The translations under genes were made by a program, and so were the position numbers. Under the pieces are notes generated by a model. It worked only from the letters and a program-made list of their open reading frames with translations, had not been told where the DNA came from and did no database searches. Of a DNA stretch of 64,000 bases, positions 8,901-18,987 are shown one piece after another; the stretch's first letter is position 1, and every line of letters starts with the position of its first letter. The stretch spans positions 186,249 to 250,248 of the forward strand of contig NZ_JAPUBT010000008.1 of the NCBI RefSeq assembly GCF_030397665.1, read 5' to 3'. Source of the stretch: Janthinobacterium sp. SUN073. GTDB taxonomy: Bacteria > Pseudomonadota > Gammaproteobacteria > Burkholderiales > Burkholderiaceae_D.

Positions 8901-8934
8901 GGGCGGTGCGCGTGCAAACGGGCGCCGCCCTTTT
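8901..8934 (+). terminator. Probable Rho-independent terminator
   Basis: The arms GGGCGGTGC and GCGCCGCCC pair over nine positions (one G-T) and are followed by TTTT, about 20 bp past the small membrane gene. Confidence 0.7.
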
Positions 8935-9020
8935 GCGTGCGCTGGCAAGCAGGCCCATTTTGCAGTAACGTGTACGGGTAGTCCTGGGTATGTCCCAATA
9001 ACAAAACAAGGAGAAAATCC

Positions 9021-9704
9021 ATGAAAGAAACATTCAAAAAAGGCCCTGGCGCCACATCCCTGATCGGCATGCTGGTGATCGCACTGGCCGCTAGTGGCTG
9101 CGCGGATATGTCCTCGACGCAACGTGGCACGGCCACGGGCGCCGGCATCGGCGCGGGCCTGGGCGCCTTGATCGGCGGCACCACCGGTGGCGGCAGCGGC
9201 GGCCGCACGGCCGGCGGCGCCCTGCTGGGTGCGGCAGCGGGCGCCGTGGTCGGCAATATCTGGTCGAACCGCATGGAAAACCAGAAGCGCGCGATGGAAC
9301 AGGCGACACAGGGTACGGGTGTGCAAGTGTCGCAGACGGCCGATAATCGCCTGAAAATGGAAATCCCCAGCGATATTTCCTTCGACACCAACCGCGCCGA
9401 CATCAAGGGCAATTTCCGCCCCATCCTCGACCGTTTTGCCGCCACCCTGAATGACAACCCGAACACCACGGTCAGCATCATCGGCCACACGGATAGCACG
9501 GGCAGCGCTTCCATCAACGAGCCGCTGTCGGTGGAACGCGCGGCCCACACGCGCGACTACCTGGCCATGCGCGGCGTGTCGCCAACGCGCGTCGTCACGG
9601 AAGGCCGCGGCGCCCGCGAGCCGATCGCCTCGAATGCGGATGCCTCGGGACGCGCACGCAACCGCCGCGTGGAAATTTATGTTGCGGAATTAGCACCGCG
9701 CTAA
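9021..9704 (+). CDS. OmpA-family protein with glycine zipper (YiaD-type)
   Basis: A 227-residue protein with a consensus AAGGAG site. Its signal peptide has a lipobox-like end (LAASGC). A glycine-zipper domain (about residues 35-80, GAGIGAGLGALIGG) is followed by an OmpA C-terminal domain (about 115-225) with FDTNRADIKGNF, the GHTDSTG turn, LSVERAAHTRDYL and the NRRVEIYV end. This is the YiaD/OmpA lipoprotein architecture: outer-membrane anchored and peptidoglycan binding. It ends at a bidirectional terminator shared with the convergent M16 peptidase gene. Confidence 0.9.
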   Translation: MKETFKKGPGATSLIGMLVIALAASGCADMSSTQRGTATGAGIGAGLGALIGGTTGGGSGGRTAGGALLGAAAGAVVGNIWSNRMENQKRAMEQATQGTGVQVSQTADNRLKMEIPSDISFDTNRADIKGNFRPILDRFAATLNDNPNTTVSIIGHTDSTGSASINEPLSVERAAHTRDYLAMRGVSPTRVVTEGRGAREPIASNADASGRARNRRVEIYVAELAPR

Positions 9705-9722
9705 GCTGACACACATCAATAA

Positions 9723-9758
9723 AAAACCCGCCGGCAAGGTGACTTGCCGGCGGGTTTT
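9723..9758. terminator. Bidirectional terminator between convergent genes
   Basis: A perfect 16-bp stem (9723-9738 with 9743-9758, loop GTGA) has T-runs on both strands. It serves the OmpA-type gene (plus) and the M16 peptidase gene (minus). Confidence 0.93.
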
Positions 9759-9772
9759 CTACGTAAAACAGC

Positions 9773-12619
9773 TTATTTCGACGTCGTTGCCTTGGCGCCG
9801 CTGTCACCCTCTTTCGCCACCTTGGCAAAATCGCCCGCCGTCACGATCGACACGGCCGATGGCTTCAGGTACTCGCGCAAGCCCTGGTTCACTTGCGCCA
9901 GAGTCAGAGCAGCCACTTTCGCTTCCAGGTCCTTGTCGTAAGCCATGGTGCGGTCTTCGGCAAGGTAGCCGGCCAGTTCGCGCGCCAGCCCCGCATCCTG
10001 CGTGCGGCCCACTTCCTGCGATTGCAGCCAGCCCTTCTTCGCCTCGGCCAGTTCCGCTTCCGTGAAGCCGTCGGCCAGCACCTTGGCGATTTCCTCGCGC
10101 AGGGCCGCTTCCACCTTGACCGTGTTTTGCGGCGCGCTGATGGCGTACGCCATCCAGTAGCCGGCCGGCTCGCGCGACGGGATGCTCACTTGCGAACCGA
10201 CGCCGTACGACAGGCCTTCCTTCTGGCGGATGCGGTCGGCCAGGCGGCTGCGCAAGGCGCCGCCACCGAGCATGTGATTGGCGATCAGCAAGGCCGGATA
10301 GCTGGCGGCGTCATCCTTGAGGGGAATCGGCTGGATGGCGAACAGCACGCTATTCGCCTTGTCCGGCGTTTCCAGGGTGACTTTCTCGCCGCTGACGGGC
10401 TTGACGGCGTCCGGAATGCGCACGTACGGCTGCTGCGCCTTCCAGCTGCCGTACAAGCTGGCCACTTGCGCCTTCAGCGCGACCGGGTCGAAATCACCCA
10501 CGGCGGCAAAGGTGGCGTTCGACGCGCCATAGTAGGCTCCATGGAATGCTTTCACATCGGTCACCTGGATGGCTTTCCATTGTGCCAGTTCGGCCGGCAG
10601 GGTGGCCACGTGGCGCACATGGCCTTCCGGCGTGGCGTCGAGCAGGCGACGGAAAGCGTTCACGGCCAGCGGCTGCGGTTCAGGCAATTCCTGCTCCGCG
10701 CGGCCGACTCTTTCGCGCTGCAATTCCAGGAATTCCGTTTCGTTCAGGGCCGGCTTTTGCAACACTTGCGCCAGCAGGTCCATGGCGGCCGGCAAATTCT
10801 CGCGCTTGCCCATCAGCATGGCGGTAACGCCCTCGGCGCCGCCCGTGATCGCCACTTGCGTGCCCAGCTGGTCGAACTTGTCCTTCACTTCCTGGCGCGA
10901 CAGTTTATCCGTGCCGCGCGACAACAGATTGGCCGTGTAGCTGCCCACTTGCCCCTTGCCGCGCAAGCTCTCTTCGCTGCCGAGCTGCAATTTCAGCACG
11001 ACGCTGACGGTGCTGCCCTTGGTTTTCTTCGGCAGCAAGGCGCCCTTCAAGCCGTTCGGCAAGGTGAAGCGCTGGGTGCGCGCTTCGATATTGTCGGGGC
11101 TCGGGTCGAACGCTTCGCCCTGCGCCACGACGGCGCGGCCCGTGTAGCCGGCCAGTTGTGGCGCCACGTCGGCATAGGCTGGCACGACGGTGCGGTCCGG
11201 CGCATCGGTGGGGATGAAACGGCCCAGGGTGCGGTTCGAGCTCTTCAGGTATTTCTCGGCCGCTGCCTGCACCTGCGCCGTCGTCAGCTTGTCGAGCTGG
11301 TCGCGCTGCAGGAAGAACAAACGCCAGTCGCCGGCCGCCAAGGACTCCGTCAGGGCAATCGTCAGGCGCGCCGTGTTCGAGGTGGCCAGTTCGATCTGTT
11401 TGTTCAATTGCTGCTTCACGCGCGCCACTTCCGCATCCGTGATCGGCTGCGATTTCAGCTCTTCCAGCACTTTCAGCATGGCCGCTTGCGCCGCATCAAG
11501 GTTGCCATCGACGGGCACCAGCGCGCCGAACAGGTTGTAGCCCGGCTCCAGGTTGCTCACCGAGTTGTATTCGATCTTGCTGGCCAGCTTGGTTTCCACC
11601 AGCGCCTTGTGCAGGCGGCCGGCCGGGGCGTCCGTCAGTACGTGGCCGAGCACCTCGATGGCGACGGCGTCCGGGTTGCCGGACGGCGCCACGTGGTAGC
11701 CGGCGCCGACAAACTGCGTGCCGCCGCTGCGGCGCACCGTCACGGCGCGCTCGCCATCTTGCACGGGCTCGGCCGTGTAGGTCGGTTCGATCACGCGCGT
11801 GGGTTTCGGGATCTTGCCGAACAGCGCATTGATCTGCTGCAAGACCTTGGCTTCATCGAAGCGGCCCGCCACCATCAGCACGGCGTTATCCGGCTGATAA
11901 TATTTATGATAAAACGCGCGCAAGCGGGGAATGTTGACTTGCTCGATGTCGGAGCGGGCGCCGATGGTCGACTTGCCATAGTTGTGCCAGTCGTAGGCGA
12001 TAGCCTGGATGCGTTCGCTCGTCACGCCGATCGGATCGCTCTCGCCCATCTCGAACTCGTTGCGCACGACGGTCATTTCACCTTTTTGCGTCTTCGGGTT
12101 CCACAGGTCGTTCTGGTCGATGGCCGCGTTGACCATGCGGTCCGCTTCCATGGCCAGCATCTGGCGCAGGTTGTCGTCGTTGGCGGGGAAGGTGGCGTAG
12201 TAATTGGTGCGGTCGTACCAGGTGGTGCCGTTGAACTGCGCGCCCGTCGAGTTCAGGATCTCGACGGGGGTTTTCGTGCCCTTCTTGACGCCGAAGTTGG
12301 CGCTGGGCTTGAACAGCAGGTGTTCCAGCAAGTGGGCCATGCCCGTTTCGCCATAGTTTTCATGGCGCGAACCGACCAGGTAGACGATGTTGGTGGTCAG
12401 CGTCGGCTTGCTGGCATCGGGGAACAACAGCACGCGCAAGCCATTGGCCAGTCGGTATTCGGTGATGCCTTCGACGGACGTGACCTTGACGGCGGCGCCG
12501 CGGTTGGGTGCGGCCTTGCCGGTTTTCTGGGTCGGTGCGGCTTCCACCGGGGTGGCGGCCAGGATGAACGACGGCGAGAGGATGCCGGCGGCAAGCAGGA
12601 GGGCGGTAATTGGTTTCAA
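9773..12619 (-). CDS. Two-domain M16 zinc metallopeptidase (pitrilysin/PqqL type)
   Basis: A 948-residue protein with a TTG start and a Sec signal peptide (about residues 1-27), so it is periplasmic. The inverted zinc motif HLLEH is at residues 96-100 and its third ligand lies in the NEFEMGE helix about 75-80 residues later. The N-terminal catalytic and middle domains are followed by a second M16 repeat (about 510-930) without the zinc motif, including GSRLADRIRQKEGLSYGVGS. Family members degrade peptides in a clamshell cavity. No ATG is available in frame near the start, so TTG is the only reasonable start. Confidence 0.92.
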   Translation of the reverse strand: MKPITALLLAAGILSPSFILAATPVEAAPTQKTGKAAPNRGAAVKVTSVEGITEYRLANGLRVLLFPDASKPTLTTNIVYLVGSRHENYGETGMAHLLEHLLFKPSANFGVKKGTKTPVEILNSTGAQFNGTTWYDRTNYYATFPANDDNLRQMLAMEADRMVNAAIDQNDLWNPKTQKGEMTVVRNEFEMGESDPIGVTSERIQAIAYDWHNYGKSTIGARSDIEQVNIPRLRAFYHKYYQPDNAVLMVAGRFDEAKVLQQINALFGKIPKPTRVIEPTYTAEPVQDGERAVTVRRSGGTQFVGAGYHVAPSGNPDAVAIEVLGHVLTDAPAGRLHKALVETKLASKIEYNSVSNLEPGYNLFGALVPVDGNLDAAQAAMLKVLEELKSQPITDAEVARVKQQLNKQIELATSNTARLTIALTESLAAGDWRLFFLQRDQLDKLTTAQVQAAAEKYLKSSNRTLGRFIPTDAPDRTVVPAYADVAPQLAGYTGRAVVAQGEAFDPSPDNIEARTQRFTLPNGLKGALLPKKTKGSTVSVVLKLQLGSEESLRGKGQVGSYTANLLSRGTDKLSRQEVKDKFDQLGTQVAITGGAEGVTAMLMGKRENLPAAMDLLAQVLQKPALNETEFLELQRERVGRAEQELPEPQPLAVNAFRRLLDATPEGHVRHVATLPAELAQWKAIQVTDVKAFHGAYYGASNATFAAVGDFDPVALKAQVASLYGSWKAQQPYVRIPDAVKPVSGEKVTLETPDKANSVLFAIQPIPLKDDAASYPALLIANHMLGGGALRSRLADRIRQKEGLSYGVGSQVSIPSREPAGYWMAYAISAPQNTVKVEAALREEIAKVLADGFTEAELAEAKKGWLQSQEVGRTQDAGLARELAGYLAEDRTMAYDKDLEAKVAALTLAQVNQGLREYLKPSAVSIVTAGDFAKVAKEGDSGAKATTSK

Positions 12620-12840
12620 GTCAGAGTCCCCGTAACACTACGATATAAAAATGCGAAAGATGCGCAAGCGCAATACGATACAAACGCAAGAACTGCCATG
12701 GACCCACGCTGCGTCTTCGCTGCCCAGGGAAATGATTGCTCTCACAATTTACGGCATACTTATCAGTTACGCAAGTCCCTGTCATCAAGCTGTTATATGC
12801 CCGTGTTATACTCCACGGTTCCAGAACTATCTGCCTGTAT

Positions 12841-13182
12841 ATGAGACGAGCTCTCGTCCTGCTCTGCCTTTTTGTTTTCATCGCCTTACCCCAGGCGTTC
12901 GCCAGCATGGCTTACGCCAGCCCTTCCCCATTCCAGCATGCAGTCGCGGCCGGCACTACTGCCACGCCTGCCTTCGTCGCCGATTGCCTAGACCCCAGCG
13001 CCCATGCGGGCTTGCCCGGTGACAACTGCGACGCCGACGAATGCGACAACGACCCCATCACGCTGTACCCGACCTCGCGCCAGGGCGCGCCGTTTTGCGC
13101 CATCATTTGGCAGGCGGGACCGGGCGCACTTGCCGAAGCGGACGCGCGGCAGGCCACCCGGCCGCCGCGCGTCCGCCACTGA
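12841..13182 (+). CDS. Small secreted protein, unknown function
   Basis: A 113-residue reading frame starting at an ATG with no clear ribosome site. Residues of about 1-22 form a signal peptide (MRRALVLLCLFVFIALPQAF). The mature part has an acidic cysteine cluster (CLDPSAHAGLPGDNCDADEC) and a Pro/Arg-rich end. I do not recognise a family. Upstream in-frame starts exist from 12736 but would bury the signal peptide. It stands 84 bp before the TerC-type gene. Confidence 0.5.
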   Translation: MRRALVLLCLFVFIALPQAFASMAYASPSPFQHAVAAGTTATPAFVADCLDPSAHAGLPGDNCDADECDNDPITLYPTSRQGAPFCAIIWQAGPGALAEADARQATRPPRVRH

Positions 13183-13266
13183 CACCGCAGCACGCAGCGC
13201 ATTCAGCCCCGGGGCAATCCGCCGCCGGGCACGCTTTATATTGATTGACTTTACAAGGTTACACAC

Positions 13267-14814
13267 ATGGAATGGTTATTTGACCCGACAATCTGGGTCG
13301 GCCTGCTGACGCTGGTCGTACTGGAAATCGTACTGGGTATCGACAACCTGATCTTCATCGCCATCCTGGCCGAGAAACTGCCGCCGCACCAGCGCGACAA
13401 GGCGCGCGTACTGGGCCTGACCCTGGCCCTCGTCATGCGCCTGGGCCTGCTCTCGCTGATTTCCTGGCTGGTCACCCTGACCACGCCATTGTTTTCCCTA
13501 TGGACATTCTCGTTTTCGGGACGTGACCTGATCCTGCTCATCGGCGGCCTGTTCCTGCTGTTCAAAGCCACCACCGAGCTGCATGAGCGCCTCGAAGGCG
13601 TCACGCATGCCCAGACGGGCCCGAAAGTCTACGCCGGCTTCGGCCTGGTGGTGGCGCAGATCGTCGTGCTCGACGCCGTCTTTTCGCTCGACGCCGTCAT
13701 CACGGCCGTCGGTATGGTGGACAACCTGTACGTGATGATGGCGGCCGTCGTCATTTCCATCGTCGTCATGATGCTCGCCTCGAAGGTGCTGACGCGCTTC
13801 GTCAACGCCCACCCCACCGTCGTGGTGCTGTGCCTGAGCTTTTTGCTGATGATCGGCCTCTCCCTGGTGGCCGAGGGCCTGGGCTTCCACATTCCGAAGG
13901 GGTATCTGTACGCCGCCATCGGTTTCTCGATCGTCATCGAGTTCTTCAACCAGCTGGCGCGCCGCAACTTCCTCAAGCTGCAGTCCAACGCGCCGCTGCG
14001 CGACCGCACGGCGCAAGCCGTCCTGAGCCTGCTGGGTGGCCGCAAGGGCCGCGAAGCCGTCGAAGAGCATGAAGTCAAGGCAATGCCCGATGTCTCCGCC
14101 TTTGGCGTGGAAGAGCGCAACATGGTCAGCGGCGTGCTGACCCTGGCCGAGCGCTCGATCCGCTCCGTGATGACGCCGCGCGGCGATGTCTCGTGGGTCA
14201 ACCTGAACGACAGCAGCGAGAAGATGCTGCAACTGCTGCGCGAAACGCCGCACAGCATGATTCCTGTCTGCAATGATGACCTGGACAATGTGATCGGCAT
14301 CGCGCGCAGCAAGGACCTGATCGAAGACCTCGTCTCGCACGGCAAGATCGACCCGGCCAGCATGCGCGAAGCCGTCGTCGTGCCGGAAGCGGCCGGCGTG
14401 CTGAAAGCCATGGAAACCCTGAAGCGCTCGCGCGGCCAGCTGGTGCTGGTGGTCGACGAGTTCGGCACCGTGCAAGGCGTGCTCACGCCCATCGACATTT
14501 TGGAAGCCATCGCCGGCGAATTCCCCGACGAGGACGAGCTCCCCGATGTGGAGGTGCTGGGCCCAGGCCACTGGCGCATCGATGGCGCCACCGACCTGCA
14601 TTACCTGGAGCAAGTCTTCGAAACGGAGTCCCTGGTCAGCGAAGACGGCGACTACAACTCGCTGGCCGGCTTCCTGCTGGCGCACTTCGAAAACATGCCG
14701 GCCGTGGGCGAAGTGCTGGAACTCGATGATCTGCGTTATGAAATCGTCGAAGCGGACGAGCGCCGCATCGCCTGCGTGGACGTGCGCCGCATCGAGCCCG
14801 ATCACAGTTTGTAA
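13267..14814 (+). CDS. TerC-family membrane protein fused to CBS and CorC/HlyC domains
   Basis: A 515-residue protein. The N-terminal half is a TerC-type membrane domain with about seven helices and the acidic motif [12 protein letters not shown] (metal-ion-exporter signature), repeated in [16 protein letters not shown]. It is followed by a CBS pair (about residues 295-410, SVMTPRGDV to [10 protein letters not shown]) and a CorC/HlyC transporter-associated domain at the end ([18 protein letters not shown] onward). This is the YegH/YoaE layout. Manganese or other cation export is known for some TerC proteins; the substrate here is inferred. A second, unfused TerC gene lies at 32368. Confidence 0.9.
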   Translation: MEWLFDPTIWVGLLTLVVLEIVLGIDNLIFIAILAEKLPPHQRDKARVLGLTLALVMRLGLLSLISWLVTLTTPLFSLWTFSFSGRDLILLIGGLFLLFKATTELHERLEGVTHAQTGPKVYAGFGLVVAQIVVLDAVFSLDAVITAVGMVDNLYVMMAAVVISIVVMMLASKVLTRFVNAHPTVVVLCLSFLLMIGLSLVAEGLGFHIPKGYLYAAIGFSIVIEFFNQLARRNFLKLQSNAPLRDRTAQAVLSLLGGRKGREAVEEHEVKAMPDVSAFGVEERNMVSGVLTLAERSIRSVMTPRGDVSWVNLNDSSEKMLQLLRETPHSMIPVCNDDLDNVIGIARSKDLIEDLVSHGKIDPASMREAVVVPEAAGVLKAMETLKRSRGQLVLVVDEFGTVQGVLTPIDILEAIAGEFPDEDELPDVEVLGPGHWRIDGATDLHYLEQVFETESLVSEDGDYNSLAGFLLAHFENMPAVGEVLELDDLRYEIVEADERRIACVDVRRIEPDHSL

Positions 14815-14818
14815 CACA

Positions 14819-14842
14819 ATGGCAAGCGTGCCCCGCTTGCCA
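14819..14842 (+). terminator. Possible terminator hairpin after the TerC-CBS gene
   Basis: The arms ATGGCAAGCG and CGCTTGCCAT form a 10-bp stem right after the TerC-CBS stop codon. There is no T-run, so intrinsic termination is uncertain. Confidence 0.45.
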
Positions 14843-14881
14843 TGCCGTATGCTGGGGTCTGCCTTTTTTGGAGACGCCAAC

Positions 14882-15460
14882 ATGAAACGATCCCTGCTAC
14901 GCCTGACCCTGCTGGCTTGCGCCGCCTCAGGCAGCCAAGCCAATGTCATGGCCGCCTCGCAGACCGCCACCATCAAGCCGGGCCTGTGGCAAGTCGACAG
15001 CAAGATGGCGTCACCCGACGCCGCCACCGACAACGCCATGTCCATGGTGCTGCAGCAGCTGGGCAACCTTCCTCCCGATCAACGCAAGCAACTGGAAAGC
15101 ATGGCCGCCAGCCGCGGCATGGCCATGCCCACCGTGGGCGCCGACGGCGCCGTGCGCGTGACGGCGTGCGTGACGCCGGACATGGCCGCGCGCAAGCAGA
15201 TTCCCACGGGCCAGCCCGGCGATTGCACCTCGAAGAACAGCGACATCGCGGGCGGCATGCACGTGTCGTTTACGTGCGCCAACCCGAAATCGAGCGGCGA
15301 AGGCAAGGTCATGTTCACCGGCGAGCAGGCGTTCAGCATGCAATTGGCCGTGACGACCAGCGCGCGCGGCACGCCGGAACAGGTCAATGTGACGAGCAAT
15401 GGCAAGTGGCTGGGCGCCAGCTGCCCTGCCCCGGCGGCGACAGCAGCTCAGAAGCCGTGA
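14882..15460 (+). CDS. DUF3617 periplasmic protein
   Basis: A 192-residue protein starting at the ATG at 14882, which has a GGAGA site. It has a signal peptide (about 24 residues), then the family opening IKPGLWQVDSKM. The TACVTPDMA and CTSKNSDIAGG cysteines and the NGKWLGASCPAP end are typical of DUF3617. Members are small exported proteins of unknown role, common in Proteobacteria. The 3' end overlaps the convergent porin gene by 13 bp. Confidence 0.85.
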   Translation: MKRSLLRLTLLACAASGSQANVMAASQTATIKPGLWQVDSKMASPDAATDNAMSMVLQQLGNLPPDQRKQLESMAASRGMAMPTVGADGAVRVTACVTPDMAARKQIPTGQPGDCTSKNSDIAGGMHVSFTCANPKSSGEGKVMFTGEQAFSMQLAVTTSARGTPEQVNVTSNGKWLGASCPAPAATAAQKP

Positions 15461-16557
15461 CGGAAGCCCATATTGAAGGCTGCATCGCCGCGTCCCGCGT
15501 CGCTGGCATTGCCCACCGTGTAGCGGGCGCCGTTCTTGTTGTGGATCTTCGCGTAGGACGCGTAGAAATCGCTGCGTTTTGACAGGGAATACGTGAGGCC
15601 GACGGCGACCTGCGTGGCGTCGCGATTGGCCAGGTCGCGGTCATCCTTGCGCACCCAGGACGCCAGCATCTTGAAACCGCCCACGGGCACGGACACGCCC
15701 AGCAGGGTGTCGCGGCTGTCCGAGGACGACATCGACAGGGCCAGCGAGCTGTACGCATTGCTGGGGTCCCACGGCGAACTGCCATAGCCCTTGTTCACGC
15801 CCACGGCGGCAAAGGCGGTGGCCACTTTCAGGTCGATATTGGCCGCGATCAGGGTGTTGCGGGACGACATGTCGATGGCGGGCAAGGTGCCGGTGGCGAG
15901 GATGAAGTTGTTCTTGCGCTGGTGCGACACGCTGAGATTCACGGCACCGGCCGAATAGCCGAGGGTGGCGCCATACGCGCGGTTGTTGGCGCTGCTGTAC
16001 GGCGACTCGCCAAAACTGTAGATGGCGCTGGCGGACACGCCGCGCAAGGCGGGCGACACGTATTTGACGGTATTGTCGTAGCGTTTCACGCTGTAGCCGG
16101 CCAGGTTGCTGGCGCTGCCGGCCATGCCGCCCTTGAACGGGTCGGCCACATCGGTGAGCGCCAGGTATTGCAGGTTGTACTGGCGCCCCAGGGTCAGCGC
16201 GCCCAGGCGGCTGTCGAGGCCTACGTAAGCCTGGCGACCGAACAGCCGGCCGTCTTCCGACTGGCCCGTGTCGTTCTGCACGCCCGCTTCCAGGGCAAAT
16301 ACGGCGGACACGTCATTGCCCAGCGCTTCACGGCCCCGCAACCCCAGGCGCGAGCCGGACGCGACGCCGCCAGACACCTTGCTGCTGGCGCAATTGGCGG
16401 CACAACCCCGTTCGGCAACGATGCCCGCGTCAAGCACGCCGTACACGGCAACGTTACTGGATGCGGCACTGCCCGCGCCATCGGCGGCCTGGGCCGTTGC
16501 GCCCAGCGCGAATGGCCCCATCCCTATCACAGCAAGCGCAAAATACGAGGTCTTCAT
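15448..16557 (-). CDS. General porin (Burkholderiales OmpC-like)
   Basis: A 369-residue outer-membrane porin with a signal peptide ending near ATAQAA and a mature N-terminus NVAVYGVLDAG. It has the SRLGLRGREALGNDVSAVFALE motif, the RQAYVGLDSRLGALTLGRQYN constriction-side strand and a C-terminal Phe (GFRHGF) needed for outer-membrane insertion. The trimeric 16-strand porin family is diagnostic of Burkholderiales. One disulfide pair is likely in the first external loop (GCAANC). Confidence 0.93.
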   Translation of the reverse strand: MKTSYFALAVIGMGPFALGATAQAADGAGSAASSNVAVYGVLDAGIVAERGCAANCASSKVSGGVASGSRLGLRGREALGNDVSAVFALEAGVQNDTGQSEDGRLFGRQAYVGLDSRLGALTLGRQYNLQYLALTDVADPFKGGMAGSASNLAGYSVKRYDNTVKYVSPALRGVSASAIYSFGESPYSSANNRAYGATLGYSAGAVNLSVSHQRKNNFILATGTLPAIDMSSRNTLIAANIDLKVATAFAAVGVNKGYGSSPWDPSNAYSSLALSMSSSDSRDTLLGVSVPVGGFKMLASWVRKDDRDLANRDATQVAVGLTYSLSKRSDFYASYAKIHNKNGARYTVGNASDAGRGDAAFNMGFRHGF

Positions 16558-16809
16558 GATAAATATCTCGGTGACGTGGGTGAAACTTCCCGGTATTGAT
16601 CAGGACATGCGCTGTGTGTCACATCCCAGTGTTACCTTATCCTCGCTTTTTGTCCAGCCATCCGTGCGTTGTGCAACAGAAACTTCAGCTTAGCCCCGGG
16701 GAAAGAGTCGCACACTGACAACACGCAAGAGTGACCATGATTGTGGCAATCCGCGGCAAAGCGGCGTTAAAAGCAGACCCTGCCGTAACGCAACGTTCGG
16801 TGGCGAACG

Positions 16810-18987
16810 TTGCGCGATTTGACGCAGGCGGTACACTACTGGTTTTACCGACAGCGGCTCGCCCGTTTTTTCTGCATGCTAGCTATCCTCGAACGCATTG
16901 ACCCGAACTCCAGCAATATCGACTTGCTGGTGGAATTATTCAACTCACTGCGTCCCAAGCGCCCGCAAGACAGCGCTACCGCGATCGCCAACGTGCGCAC
17001 CCTGCGCCAGCTTCTCAAAGGTAACCCCGCGCAAGCGCGCGCCCTGCACGAATACGTGCTGCGCGTGCTGGCCGCGCGCCGCCACGCCAGCCTGTACACG
17101 GACATCGGCGTGCTGTCGAACAGCGGTTTTTTCACCGAATTGAAACGCCGCATCGCCTACCGCATGCTGCCGCCCGCCCTGGGCGACGAGTACCTGAACG
17201 ACGCGCTCGACCAGGTGCTGTACCTGAAGACCGATTATTTGTGGATCAGCAACGTGCCCGCCACGGACTGGCTGGAACTGTTCGACGTGCTTACCAGCGA
17301 CGACATCGAACTGGCCGTCGGCGATGGCAATATCATGCTGCCCGGCATACTCGACGCCATCCGCACCCTGTCCTACCGCGTCTGCGCCATGGGCCTGGAA
17401 CCGGAGCTGACACGCTTTCACAGTGAAATCGAAGTGTTCCAGTCGCCATTCATGGTGCAGAACACGGAAGTGAACGCCTACCTGGACGCCTACTCGAATC
17501 TGCTGCACGGCAATATCGAGCACATCGAGGACGCGCGCCACCTGCTGGTGATGCTGGACCAGTGCGATGCCGTCATCGCCAAGATCCGCAAGAAGGCCCT
17601 GTACCAGGGCACCAGCATTCCCCTCACCTATTTATTGGTGGCGCTGGCGCAAAGCATCGACCGCCTGCGCAAGCTGCTGTTCCTGGTCGACACGAGCGGC
17701 GAGCTGCCCGCATCGAGCAACGTGGATATCGCCGCCATCACGGTGGACGCCACGCAAGACTTGCTGCACCCGCAACCGGTCAGCCGCCGCCGCGCGGGCG
17801 CCGTGGGGCTGGCGCTGGAACTGATACGCGCGCATAACCACAAGTACAAGGTCAGCGACCTGTTTTCCGACAATATCAACTTGCTGGCGCGCAATGTGAC
17901 GGAAAACGCCAGCCGTACGGGCGAGCACTACATCGCGGAAAACCGGCGCGAGATGGGCGCCATGTTCCTCTCGTCGGCCGGCGCGGGCGTGATCATCGGC
18001 TTCATGGCGCTGTTCAAGATATTGATGTCGTATTTGCGCTCGGCGCCGCTGGTCGAAGCCTTCATGTTCAGCATGAATTACTCGATCGGCTTCATGTTCA
18101 TCCATTTGTTGCACTTCACGGTGGCCACCAAGCAGCCAGCCATGACGGCCTCGCGCATCGCCGCCGGCCTGCACAGCAAGGATGGGCGAAATATCGACCT
18201 CGACAGCATGGCGGAACTGATCAACAAGGTCTTTCGTACGCAAAACATGGCCGTGCTGGGTAACCTGGCCACGGCCATCCCCACGGCCTGGCTGATCGCG
18301 CTCGGCTACAAGGCGATCACGGGCCACCACCTGGTATCACCGGAAAAAGCCATGCACTTGCTGCACGATATCGACCCCATCGGCAGCCCCGCCATCTTTT
18401 ACGCCATGATTGCCGGCGTGTGCCTGTTCGTGGCCGGCCTGATTTCCGGCTACTATGACAACCAGGCGCTGTACACGCGCTGGGCGCAGCGCATCGCGCA
18501 ATTGCGCGGCCTGGGCCGCGTGATCGGCCAGGAGCGTTTGCAACGGCTGGGCTTGTACCTGGAAAATAACCTGGGCGGCCTGATGGGTAACTTCTATTTC
18601 GGTATCCTGCTGGGCTCCATCGGCACCCTGGGTTTCCTGATCGGCTTGCCCATCGATATCCGCCACATCACCTTTTCGGCCGCCAACTTTGCCACGGCGC
18701 TGGTGGGTCTGGACCACAACATGAGCTGGCAGCTGGCCGTCAAGTCGCTGTCGGGCATCTTCGCCATCGGCACGGCCAACCTGCTGGTCAGCTTCGGCCT
18801 GGCCCTGTGGGTAGCCCTGCGTTCGCGCCAGGTGCGCTTCAAGCACGGCATGCAATTGTTGAAGATTCTGGGCAAGCGCTTCCTGCGCTCGCCCATCGTC
18901 TTCTTCTTCGGTTCGAAAAACCCGCCACCCCTGGCACTGCTTGACGACTCGGCAAACCTGTCACCCACGACCAAGGCTCAAAAATGA
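16810..18987 (+). CDS. SpecificRecomb (Gcr-type) polytopic membrane protein
   Basis: A 725-residue protein of the family long annotated as site-specific recombinase Gcr. The start may be this TTG or the ATG at 16876; neither has a clear ribosome site. The N-terminal half is helical and soluble (about 1-390). The C-terminal half has at least six hydrophobic segments (about 395-680), so a membrane role is more likely than DNA recombination. No tyrosine or serine recombinase catalytic residues are visible. It overlaps the next gene by 4 bp (ATGA), so the two are translationally coupled. Confidence 0.85.
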   Translation: MRDLTQAVHYWFYRQRLARFFCMLAILERIDPNSSNIDLLVELFNSLRPKRPQDSATAIANVRTLRQLLKGNPAQARALHEYVLRVLAARRHASLYTDIGVLSNSGFFTELKRRIAYRMLPPALGDEYLNDALDQVLYLKTDYLWISNVPATDWLELFDVLTSDDIELAVGDGNIMLPGILDAIRTLSYRVCAMGLEPELTRFHSEIEVFQSPFMVQNTEVNAYLDAYSNLLHGNIEHIEDARHLLVMLDQCDAVIAKIRKKALYQGTSIPLTYLLVALAQSIDRLRKLLFLVDTSGELPASSNVDIAAITVDATQDLLHPQPVSRRRAGAVGLALELIRAHNHKYKVSDLFSDNINLLARNVTENASRTGEHYIAENRREMGAMFLSSAGAGVIIGFMALFKILMSYLRSAPLVEAFMFSMNYSIGFMFIHLLHFTVATKQPAMTASRIAAGLHSKDGRNIDLDSMAELINKVFRTQNMAVLGNLATAIPTAWLIALGYKAITGHHLVSPEKAMHLLHDIDPIGSPAIFYAMIAGVCLFVAGLISGYYDNQALYTRWAQRIAQLRGLGRVIGQERLQRLGLYLENNLGGLMGNFYFGILLGSIGTLGFLIGLPIDIRHITFSAANFATALVGLDHNMSWQLAVKSLSGIFAIGTANLLVSFGLALWVALRSRQVRFKHGMQLLKILGKRFLRSPIVFFFGSKNPPPLALLDDSANLSPTTKAQK

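Noticed and set aside
9893..12844. A 983-codon open frame on the plus strand
   Set aside because: It is antisense to the M16 peptidase, rich in His, Gln, Arg and Val, and shows no known motif.
13498..15066. A 522-codon minus-strand frame opposite the TerC-CBS gene
   Set aside because: Shadow of the real gene on the plus strand, with composition typical of antisense frames in GC-rich DNA.
16810..18987. A functional site-specific recombinase
   Set aside because: No tyrosine or serine recombinase catalytic residues and several membrane helices; only the family name suggests recombination.
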